A stretch of DNA of 64,000 nt from Fodinibius roseus (lineage in GTDB: Bacteria; Bacteroidota; Rhodothermia; Balneolales; Balneolaceae): NCBI RefSeq assembly GCF_900129315.1, contig NZ_FQUS01000002.1, positions 124,001 through 188,000 of the forward strand, in the 5' to 3' direction. Under the pieces are notes generated by a model that ran no database searches, was not told the origin of the DNA, and was given only the letters and a program-made list of their open reading frames with translations. The position numbers were made by a program, and so were the translations under genes. Positions 6,793 to 13,880 of this stretch are shown piece after piece; within the stretch, counting starts at the first letter, position 1, and each line of letters begins with the position of its first letter.

Positions 6793-7205
6793 AGGTGCTT
6801 TGCGATACGAACGTGTTATTAGATCTGTTTTTGGAAAGGGAGCCTTTTTTTGAGAACTCATCACAGGTTGTTGGGTTGGCCGAACAGGGCAAAATAGATG
6901 GATGGATTTGCGGCACAACGGTGACGACCATTTTTTATTTGCTGGAAAAAGCACTGTCGCGCACGGAGGCAGAAAAAAACGTCGGGAAATTACTCAAAAT
7001 TTACCATGTTGCTAATGTAAATCGGGTGATATTGGAAGGCGCATTGACAAATGGTTTCAGAGATTATGAAGATGGTGTGCTCTATCAGTCGGCCATCCAT
7101 GCTAATTTAGAAGCTATTATTACCAGAAATCAAAAAGATTTTACTAAAAGCACGCTCCCGGTTTATAGTCCTTCTGAATTCTTACATGCGACCGATGTTT
7201 TGTAA
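6789..7205 (+). CDS. PIN-domain ribonuclease toxin (VapC-like)
   Basis: A 138-residue PIN-domain protein of normal length. It shows the conserved acidic residues: D6 in 'VLCDTNVLLDLFL', the 'FRDYEDGVLYQSA' segment, and 'IITRNQKDF' near the C-terminus. VapC-like toxins cut RNA, usually tRNA or rRNA, using Mg2+ held by these acids. It overlaps the antitoxin gene by 4 bp, so both are translated together. No mutation of key residues is seen. The specific RNA target cannot be read from the sequence. Confidence 0.85.
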   Translation: MKVLCDTNVLLDLFLEREPFFENSSQVVGLAEQGKIDGWICGTTVTTIFYLLEKALSRTEAEKNVGKLLKIYHVANVNRVILEGALTNGFRDYEDGVLYQSAIHANLEAIITRNQKDFTKSTLPVYSPSEFLHATDVL

Positions 7206-7256
7206 TAATCCCTTATCCTCCTTTAAACGTACGATCTTGAAGAAGGAGAATATAAG

Positions 7257-8783
7257 TTGTCAAATAGTATGGTGAAGGAAACATCGTCTTGGCTTAGAAC
7301 ACGGCTGGGTTTTGCCGCCGGAATAGTGATTTTCGTTGTGCTGCTTTACCTGCCGGTCCCGGAGGGACTCTCCCGGGAGGGATGGCGTACCGCAGCGGTT
7401 GCCTCCTTAATGGCGGTTTGGTGGATTACCGAAGCGCTGCCTATTGCCGTTACCGCACTTTTGCCTGTGGTGTTGCTGCCCCTGCTGAATATCGTGTCTA
7501 TCAGCGATGCGACGACTCCCTATGCGAATCCCCTGATATTTCTTTTTATGGGAGGGTTCATTATTGCGGTGGCGATGCAGCGGTGGGACCTGCACCGGAG
7601 AATCGCTCTTAATATCGTCAGCTATGTGGGCGTCAAGCCCTCCTCCATTGTTATGGGTTTTATTCTGGCTTCCGCCTTTTTAAGCATGTGGGTCAGCAAT
7701 ACGGCTACCGCCCTGATGATGCTGCCCATCGCGCTCTCCATCTTACAGCTTGTCGAGGATCGACGCGAGGAGATGGCGGGGGAGGAGGGGAAGCTGAATT
7801 TTGAAATCGTACTGCTGCTGAGCATTGCTTACGCCTGCAATATCGGGGGGATGGGGACCATTATAGGGACGCCGCCCAACGCCCTGCTGGCGGGTTTTAT
7901 GAGCGAAAACTACGGCGTTGAGATCGGTTTCGCCCAGTGGATGATGCTGGGCGTGCCGCTTATGCTGGTATCGCTGCCCCTTCTTTATCTGCTGCTGACC
8001 AAGGTGATATACCCGATTAATCTCCGGGAGCTGCCGGGAGGTAAAAAGCTTATTCAAAACCAGCTGACCGGACTGGGCAGGATAAGCAGCGCCGAGAAAA
8101 AGGTGGCCCTGGTCTTCTTCATCACCGCACTGATGTGGATTATTCGCCCGCTGCTGACCGGCATTCTGCCGGGATTGTCGGATGCGGGCATTGCGATCGG
8201 GGCGGCGGTCTCGCTGTTTATTATCCCGGTGGATCTCAAAAACAGGCAGTTCCTTCTGTCCTGGTCCGACGCCGAAGAGCTCCCGTGGGGCGTGCTGATT
8301 CTGTTCGGAGGGGGACTGAGCCTGGCTTCGGCCATCAGTGACACCGGCCTGGCCGAATGGATCGGTCAGGGCGTTGGGGTGTTGGGCGGCTGGCCTATTG
8401 TCTTGCTCATAGGCGCGGTTATTACGCTGATTATCTTCCTAACCGAAATGACCAGCAATACCGCTACGACCGCTGCTTTTCTGCCTATCCTGGCCTCCGT
8501 GGCTGTCGGACTGGGGGAAAATCCCCTGCTTTTGGCGGTCCCTGCCGCCCTGGGGGCCAGCTGCGCCTTCATGCTGCCGGTGGCTACGCCCCCGAACGCT
8601 ATTGTCTATGGCAGTGGCAAAATTACGATACCGGAGATGTCCAATGCCGGGCTCTGGCTGAACCTGATATTTATCGTGCTGTTGACGGCCGGCGCTTTCA
8701 CCCTGATCAATCTGGTTTTTGGAGTTGAACCGGGCGTTCTTCCCCCGTGGGCTTCACAGGCGCTCCTGCTTAGCCAGCTATGA
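7257..8783 (+). CDS. SLC13/DASS-family anion:sodium symporter
   Basis: A 508-residue inner-membrane protein with about 12 hydrophobic segments. It has the two family signatures 'SNTATALMMLPIA' (about 149-161) and 'SNTATTAAFLPIL' (about 400-412), one in each inverted repeat, which coordinate Na+ and the carboxylate or oxyanion substrate. A loop rich in Glu (EDRREEMAGEEGKL) lies between the halves. The start is taken as TTG 7257 because AAGGAG (7243-7248) lies 8 bp upstream; the first ATG (7269) is too far from it. The substrate (dicarboxylate, sulfate or phosphate) cannot be told from sequence. It stands alone, 51 bp after the toxin gene. Confidence 0.85.
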   Translation: MSNSMVKETSSWLRTRLGFAAGIVIFVVLLYLPVPEGLSREGWRTAAVASLMAVWWITEALPIAVTALLPVVLLPLLNIVSISDATTPYANPLIFLFMGGFIIAVAMQRWDLHRRIALNIVSYVGVKPSSIVMGFILASAFLSMWVSNTATALMMLPIALSILQLVEDRREEMAGEEGKLNFEIVLLLSIAYACNIGGMGTIIGTPPNALLAGFMSENYGVEIGFAQWMMLGVPLMLVSLPLLYLLLTKVIYPINLRELPGGKKLIQNQLTGLGRISSAEKKVALVFFITALMWIIRPLLTGILPGLSDAGIAIGAAVSLFIIPVDLKNRQFLLSWSDAEELPWGVLILFGGGLSLASAISDTGLAEWIGQGVGVLGGWPIVLLIGAVITLIIFLTEMTSNTATTAAFLPILASVAVGLGENPLLLAVPAALGASCAFMLPVATPPNAIVYGSGKITIPEMSNAGLWLNLIFIVLLTAGAFTLINLVFGVEPGVLPPWASQALLLSQL

Positions 8784-8796
8784 GCCCCAAAGCCTT

Positions 8797-10002
8797 TTAA
8801 CCGGCTTGTCGGCTCTGGTTAAAAATACGCCGCATCATCTCTTTGTAGTCCTCCGACAACTCGACCTCCCGGCGCGCCATCATGAGCTCCATGGTGTCGA
8901 GCGCCTTGTCAATTTTGTAGGGCTGGATGACATTGGACCCGACCCAGCTGAACGAGTGAATATATTTGGGCGGAAAATCACGGGAGAGAATATTACAGCA
9001 GACGCCGGTCACGGTACCGGAATTAATGACCGCATTAATGGCCGTTTTGGAGTGATCGCCCATGATAATACCCACAAACTGCAGCCCGGTGTCCTGTTCC
9101 TCTCCATTCTCCCAGTGGTGGACCCGCACATTGCTGTAGTTGGTCTTTAAATTGGAGACGGTGGTTCCCGCCCCGAAATTGCACCACTGTCCCACTACAG
9201 AATGACCGATATAGCCGTGATGGGCTTTATTGGAGTAGGAGTGGAAAATCGTGCTATCGACTTCCCCGCCCACCTTGCAGACCGGTCCGACGGTCGTGTC
9301 TCCATACATTTTGGCCCCGGCCTTGACGGTGGCCCCCTCGCATACGGCAATGGGTCCGCGAAGAAGGGCCCCGGCCATAAGAGTGGCCTCTTTCCCGATG
9401 TAGATGGGGCCTTCCCGGGCGTCGAGTACGCACCCGGCTTCGATGGTGGCTCCCTTTTCTATGGTGATATGCTCTCTGCGCTCAAACGTGACCCGCTCTG
9501 AAATGCTCGCGGCGCCGGCATTTCCGGAACGTACGAACTGGAAATCGCGTATAATCTCCCGGCCGTTAAGCCGGATGAAATCCCACAAAAAGCGGAGACA
9601 GGGGAAGGGTTGCGACTCTACGACCAGCAGGTTGTTGAAAGCGGGACTCCCGTTGTCGATCCAGTTTTGGGAGGTTTGAGCGTCCACCCGCGCAGCTATA
9701 ACGGTGGAGTTAACCCGGAGGCAGGTGCCCCTGTTCAGTGCTTGGACTTCCCGGACGAGGTCCTCGGAGGGGAGGTATCGGGCATTAATCCAGAGACAAT
9801 CCTCTTCCCCGGCCAGGTTGCCGGACCCGAAAACCCCCCGGAGGTCGGGACGGACAATCCGGGCAAAGGAGTCCGCCTGCAGCGAATGCAGCCATTTTTG
9901 CCTGATCGTAAAAATACCGATGCGCAGGTCATCTATCGGACGGCTGAGCGTGAGAGGATGAAAGTCCGTAAGTTTTTCATCCTCATAAAAACATAAATTC
10001 AT
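8797..10002 (-). CDS. Bacteroidota-type GlmU-like sugar nucleotidyltransferase/acetyltransferase
   Basis: A 401-residue cytoplasmic enzyme. The N-terminal domain (1 to about 170) begins 'MNLCFYEDEKLTDFHPLTLSRPIDDLRIGIFTIRQKW' (in part), the alternative pyrophosphorylase form that lacks the classical GlmU LxAGxGTRM signature. Residues about 190-360 form a left-handed beta-helix of hexapeptide repeats (ITIEKGATIEAGCVLDA, PIYIGKEATLMAGALL, and others) with 'NFGAGTTVSNLKTNYS'. This matches the alternative GlmU group that makes UDP-GlcNAc from GlcN-1-P. It is divergent from glmS, which makes the precursor, and that supports the call. GGGGGA lies about 8 bp upstream of the ATG. A related sugar nucleotidyltransferase cannot be excluded. 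Confidence 0.85.
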   Translation of the reverse strand: MNLCFYEDEKLTDFHPLTLSRPIDDLRIGIFTIRQKWLHSLQADSFARIVRPDLRGVFGSGNLAGEEDCLWINARYLPSEDLVREVQALNRGTCLRVNSTVIAARVDAQTSQNWIDNGSPAFNNLLVVESQPFPCLRFLWDFIRLNGREIIRDFQFVRSGNAGAASISERVTFERREHITIEKGATIEAGCVLDAREGPIYIGKEATLMAGALLRGPIAVCEGATVKAGAKMYGDTTVGPVCKVGGEVDSTIFHSYSNKAHHGYIGHSVVGQWCNFGAGTTVSNLKTNYSNVRVHHWENGEEQDTGLQFVGIIMGDHSKTAINAVINSGTVTGVCCNILSRDFPPKYIHSFSWVGSNVIQPYKIDKALDTMELMMARREVELSEDYKEMMRRIFNQSRQAG

Positions 10003-10133
10003 TTGTGGTCCCCCTTAGAAAATTTTTATTCTATTATTTTAAAATCCCTGTTAGAATGATAAATTGAGATCTCATTTAGCTGAGACAGAGAGATAGTATA
10101 ATAAATAATCATCACGAATTTTAGATCGTTTTT

Positions 10134-11972
10134 ATGTGTGGAATAGTAGGATATATAGGGAATAGACAAGCCAGCGACATCATTGTAAAGGGACTTGAAC
10201 GGCTGGAATACCGCGGCTACGATTCGGCCGGTATTGCTTTGATGAATGGTCAGCTGGATATCAAGAAGGGAAAAGGCAAAGTCGAGACACTTAAAAATAA
10301 ACTGGAGGCTGATCCGTCGGAAGGGGATACCGGGATCGGGCATACGCGATGGGCCACCCACGGGGCGCCCAACGACATTAATTCGCACCCGCATGTAAGC
10401 CAGTCCGGAAATATCGCCCTCGTCCACAACGGCATTATTGAAAACTATAATTCTCTTAAGAAGGAGCTTAAAAACAAGGGCCGGACGTTCCATACGGATA
10501 CGGATACCGAAGTTATTGCCCAGCTGATAGAAGAGGTCTATGAAGATGGCGAGGGTGTCAGCTTCGAGAAGGCGGTCCGCCTGGCCCTGAAGCAGGTGGT
10601 CGGTACCTACGGACTGGCGATCCTTCATATTGATGAGCCCGACCGTATTATTGTGGCCCGCAAGGGATCTCCGCTGCTGCTGGGCATTGGCGACGGGGAG
10701 ATGTTTATCGCATCGGACGCCTCCCCGATCGTGGGGCACACGAACAAGGTCGTCTACCTGGACGACGGGGAGATGGCGATCGTCACCAAGGAGGGGTATG
10801 AAGTCAAAACAATCGAAGATGTGCCGCTTACGAAGAAAGTACATGAGCTGGCGCTGAGCCTGGATGAAATAGAGAAGGGGGGCTACCCGCACTTTATGCT
10901 GAAAGAGATTTTCGAGCAGCCGAGGGCCCTGGCCGACTGCCTGCGGGGACGCCTGAACGTGGAGAACAGTTCGGTACAGCTCGGGGGACTCACGGATATT
11001 ATGGATCGGCTGGAGGGGGCTGAACGGCTGATCATAGCGGCCTGCGGCACCAGCTGGCACTCGGGATTGGTGGGAGAATATCTCTTTGAGCACCTGGCCA
11101 AACTCCCGGTAGAGGTGGAATACGCCTCTGAATTTCGCTACCGCGAGCCGCTTATCTCCGAGGACGACGTGATGCTTGTTATCTCGCAAAGCGGCGAAAC
11201 CGCTGATACGCTGGCCGCGCTCCGTACGGCCAGAGAGCGCGGGGCCCTTGCCCTGGGGATCTGCAATGTCGTCGGTTCAACCATCGCCCGGGATACCGAC
11301 GCCGGCGTGTACACGCATGCGGGACCGGAAATCGGGGTGGCGTCTACCAAGGCGTTTACCACCCAGGTGGCGGTTCTGACAATGATGGCTATTTTGCTGG
11401 GACAAAAGAGAAATACGATTGACAGTGCGTATGCTGCGCGGCTGATCCGGGAGCTCAACGGCATACCGGAAAAGATTGAGAAGATACTCGACCACAGCGA
11501 GTCGGTAAAAAATATGGCGGAGCTGTTTACCTATGCTCCCAACTTCCTGTACCTGGGGCGGACCTACAACTTTCCGGTGGCCCTGGAGGGGGCCCTGAAG
11601 CTCAAGGAAATTTCCTATATCCATGCCGAAGGATACCCGGCGGCGGAGATGAAACACGGTCCCATCGCACTGATCGATAAAATGATGCCGGTGGTTGTCA
11701 TTGCCGCGACAGACCATACGAACGACAAGATGATCAGCAACATTGAGGAAGTGAAGGCCCGCGGGGGACGCATTATCGCGATTACCGGCGAAGAAAACAG
11801 CGAGGTGATCGACCTGGCGGAATTCAATTGTCCCATTCCGGAAACCGAAGACTGCCTTTCGCCCCTGCTGACCGCGATCCCGCTGCAGTTGCTGTCGTAT
11901 TATATTGCGGTCAATCGCGGCTGTGACGTCGACCAGCCGCGGAATCTGGCTAAAAGCGTGACGGTCGAATAG
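10134..11972 (+). CDS. glmS: Glutamine-fructose-6-phosphate aminotransferase (isomerizing)
   Basis: A 612-residue enzyme of full length. The N-terminal glutaminase domain starts 'MCGIVGYIGNRQASDI' with Cys2 as nucleophile and contains 'LEYRGYDSAGIA' and 'HTRWATHGAP'. Two SIS domains follow (from about 290), with 'AACGTSWHSGLVGEYLFE' and 'VISQSGETADTLAALRTAR'. The C-terminus 'CDVDQPRNLAKSVTVE' is the family signature. It converts fructose-6-P and glutamine to glucosamine-6-P for peptidoglycan and LPS. It is divergent from the GlmU-like gene across 131 bp, so a shared promoter region is likely. No glmS ribozyme core is apparent in that spacer. Confidence 0.97.
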   Translation: MCGIVGYIGNRQASDIIVKGLERLEYRGYDSAGIALMNGQLDIKKGKGKVETLKNKLEADPSEGDTGIGHTRWATHGAPNDINSHPHVSQSGNIALVHNGIIENYNSLKKELKNKGRTFHTDTDTEVIAQLIEEVYEDGEGVSFEKAVRLALKQVVGTYGLAILHIDEPDRIIVARKGSPLLLGIGDGEMFIASDASPIVGHTNKVVYLDDGEMAIVTKEGYEVKTIEDVPLTKKVHELALSLDEIEKGGYPHFMLKEIFEQPRALADCLRGRLNVENSSVQLGGLTDIMDRLEGAERLIIAACGTSWHSGLVGEYLFEHLAKLPVEVEYASEFRYREPLISEDDVMLVISQSGETADTLAALRTARERGALALGICNVVGSTIARDTDAGVYTHAGPEIGVASTKAFTTQVAVLTMMAILLGQKRNTIDSAYAARLIRELNGIPEKIEKILDHSESVKNMAELFTYAPNFLYLGRTYNFPVALEGALKLKEISYIHAEGYPAAEMKHGPIALIDKMMPVVVIAATDHTNDKMISNIEEVKARGGRIIAITGEENSEVIDLAEFNCPIPETEDCLSPLLTAIPLQLLSYYIAVNRGCDVDQPRNLAKSVTVE

Positions 11973-12231
11973 TCCTCCTGGCAGGGAAAAGTTTCTCATG
12001 CAGTTTATCCACATCTGTCCACAGGATGAACGTGAATTGTGGAAAACTATGTGGATAACGGGAGAGGCATTTTTAAGCCGGGAATGAGTTTGTCAAAACA
12101 TATTGGCGGAATGTCCGTATACTTTTTAAACCTGGATTATTCATGAATAATATGGAAGTATTAGTTATCCTATTATTTGTTAAAGCCTTAGAATTTAATA
12201 AGGTCTTTTTTTTTGAACTATTAAAATGGTG

Positions 12232-12345
12232 ACTGCGAAATTTGCTCCTGTGCTGCGTTGGAATGCAAATGGATGCTCAAGGTACAAAGGTACCTCTCCG
12301 CCTCCATTTATATTCCGCCTTGCCCAAAACCAAATTTCATTGTGA
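12232..12345. repeat. Long imperfect palindromic element (large hairpin)
   Basis: Nested arms pair around an AAAG loop: GGTAC (12281-12285)/GTACC (12290-12294), then AAATGGA/TCCATTT, GGAAT (12260-12264)/ATTCC (12312-12316), and outermost GAAATTTG (12237-12244)/CAAATTTC (12331-12338), with mismatched stretches between. It looks like a REP-type mobile palindrome. The spacer 11973-12231 before it holds no gene; a weak stem followed by nine T (12205-12214) may terminate glmS. Confidence 0.6.
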
Positions 12346-12380
12346 ATAATCCACATTAAACAGGAATAAATCAGATACCT

Positions 12381-12698
12381 ATGATTACGAAAATACTTGT
12401 CAACAGTCTTGGCGTCCTGGCGATTGGCTATCTTTTAAGGGGGATTCACGTCAAAAACTACTGGACAGCGCTCTGGTCGGCCATTCTGCTTGCGCTGGTG
12501 AATGCCTTTGTAAAACCGGTGGTTATTTTTCTGACGCTGCCCATTACCATTCTTACCCTCGGATTGTTTTTGTTGGTTATCAACGCTCTTATGGTCCTGT
12601 TGATAGCGGCGGTGGTGGATGGACTGGAAATCGAAAACTTCTGGTGGGCGCTGGTCTTCAGTATCCTGCTCTCTCTGCTGAACGTAATTTTCTTTTAG
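12381..12698 (+). CDS. Phage-holin-family 4-TM membrane protein
   Basis: A 105-residue very hydrophobic protein with four predicted transmembrane helices. It shows the family pattern 'ILVNSLGVLAIGYLL...I.VKNYWTAL' (parts seen at residues 5-32), 'VNAFVKPVVIFLTLPITILTLG' (about 40-61) and 'LEIENFWWALVFSILLSLLN' near the end. This is the 'phage holin family protein' (superfamily IV) found in many bacterial chromosomes without any prophage, and its physiological role is unknown. It stands alone between two palindromic elements, and nothing nearby suggests lysis genes. Confidence 0.8.
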   Translation: MITKILVNSLGVLAIGYLLRGIHVKNYWTALWSAILLALVNAFVKPVVIFLTLPITILTLGLFLLVINALMVLLIAAVVDGLEIENFWWALVFSILLSLLNVIFF

Positions 12699-12733
12699 CT
12701 GACATTTGCAAATTCAATGGATTTGATCACTAT

Positions 12734-12816
12734 CAAATAAAAGCCCGAGCACATTCGAAAGCGCTGCACATACAGAAGGATATGTGAGAGCGCGCTTTGA
12801 AAACCGGGGCTGTTTG
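12734..12816. repeat. Multi-arm palindrome with a degenerate second copy
   Basis: CAAA/TTTG, AGCCC (12742-12746)/GGGCT (12807-12811), AAAGCGC (12758-12764)/GCGCTTT (12792-12798) and CACATA (12767-12772)/TATGTG (12781-12786) nest into one long hairpin. Downstream, 12826-12860 repeats the left arm imperfectly (AAAGCTCGAGCGCCTTC against AAAGCCCGAGCACATTC). The element may terminate the holin-like gene or be a mobile palindrome. A GTTTTGCAAAGCC stretch near 12907 recurs near 17925. No gene is seen in 12699-13009. Confidence 0.55.
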
Positions 12817-13009
12817 ATCATTATTAAAGCTCGAGCGCCTTCAAAGCCGCAGTGCATAGACTATACATTATACATAAGGTTGAAACTGTGAAAATGTAGC
12901 GATCGGGCGAAAAAACAGTTTTGCAAAGCCCTCTTGTGAGAATGCTGGATGCCCAAAACGGCTGATATGGACAATAAAGCGGCCATTGCAAAGTACGCTT
13001 TACTCTCAC

Positions 13010-13642
13010 TTAGGCCACGTTTGTATTCTCTGTCAGGGGAACTCTTTCGCCGTTATCATTGATTTCGAGGGTATAGACTTTGGCCGGCGGGAGGTTGCGG
13101 AGTACAATCTTTTTATTCTGGCCGTATTTGTTGACGATCTCTTCCTCGAAATCATTTTTAAAGTTTCGAAATTTCACATATTTAAAGTAGCTGATACAGG
13201 CGTCCGAGGAGCAGAGCTTCAGCTTTTTTTTCCAGATCTCCTGGCTGATTTCTTCCGGCATATTTTCGTACGGGAGACTGGAAAAGATGAAATCATATGT
13301 ATAGTCGGGCTGAAACTGTAAAATGTCGGCATGATGAACCTGAAGGTTGGGCTGCCGGTACCGGCTTTTAACGATCTGATAAAACTTTTTGTGGATCTCC
13401 ACGATATCGAGCATATCCTGGGGACGCAAATATTTCACTATTTCCTTGGTCAGCGGACCGGTACCCGGACCTAATTCCAGGATTTTGAGAGGACGGCACG
13501 TATCGCAAACCACTTCTTTTTTGAGCTTGGTGACCAGATCCTTGGCCAGGAATTTGGAACTGGGAGCTATAGCCCCGGTTTGCTTTAAATCCTTAAAAAA
13601 GTAGAGTAGATGTTTCAATGGTTTAGCAGTGGATTTCGCCAT
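13010..13642 (-). CDS. Class I SAM-dependent methyltransferase (phospholipid methyltransferase-like)
   Basis: A 210-residue protein. Motif I is 'KILELGPGTGPLTKEI' (about residues 53-68). 'AIAPSSKFLAKDLV' before it and 'DFIFSSLPYENMP' after it (motif IV region) are typical of the rRNA-dimethylase/PmtA-like branch that methylates phosphatidylethanolamine or related substrates. An acidic residue (IVEIHKKFY) follows motif II. No signal peptide or membrane helix is present. It stands alone and convergent with the holin-like gene. The methyltransferase call is secure; the lipid substrate is inferred from the resemblance. Confidence 0.75.
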   Translation of the reverse strand: MAKSTAKPLKHLLYFFKDLKQTGAIAPSSKFLAKDLVTKLKKEVVCDTCRPLKILELGPGTGPLTKEIVKYLRPQDMLDIVEIHKKFYQIVKSRYRQPNLQVHHADILQFQPDYTYDFIFSSLPYENMPEEISQEIWKKKLKLCSSDACISYFKYVKFRNFKNDFEEEIVNKYGQNKKIVLRNLPPAKVYTLEINDNGERVPLTENTNVA

Positions 13643-13880
13643 AAGAAATTAAAGGTAATAAAGCTGACGCAAATTGGCTAATTCTTACTTTTTAGATGAT
13701 TCCTGAATATAATGTTACGCTGGTTACCGTCAAAGCAGGCCTGTTTATTTTAAATAACGGCGTAATAAACTCCAAATTATATTTTTTTACATCTGTATCA
13801 AAGCCTGCTCTTGAATCATTCCGTTACAACCTTAACCTTTCAACAGCTAAAAATAACCCAAAGATATATGATCGTTTGAT

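Noticed and set aside
10003-10133. Possible glmS ribozyme in the glmU-glmS spacer
   Set aside because: The 131-bp spacer is AT-rich and shows none of the ribozyme's conserved pairing.
10026-11189. Long minus-strand open frame opposite glmS
   Set aside because: It is the complement of a GC-rich conserved gene; the plus-strand glmS is certain, and the antisense product resembles nothing.
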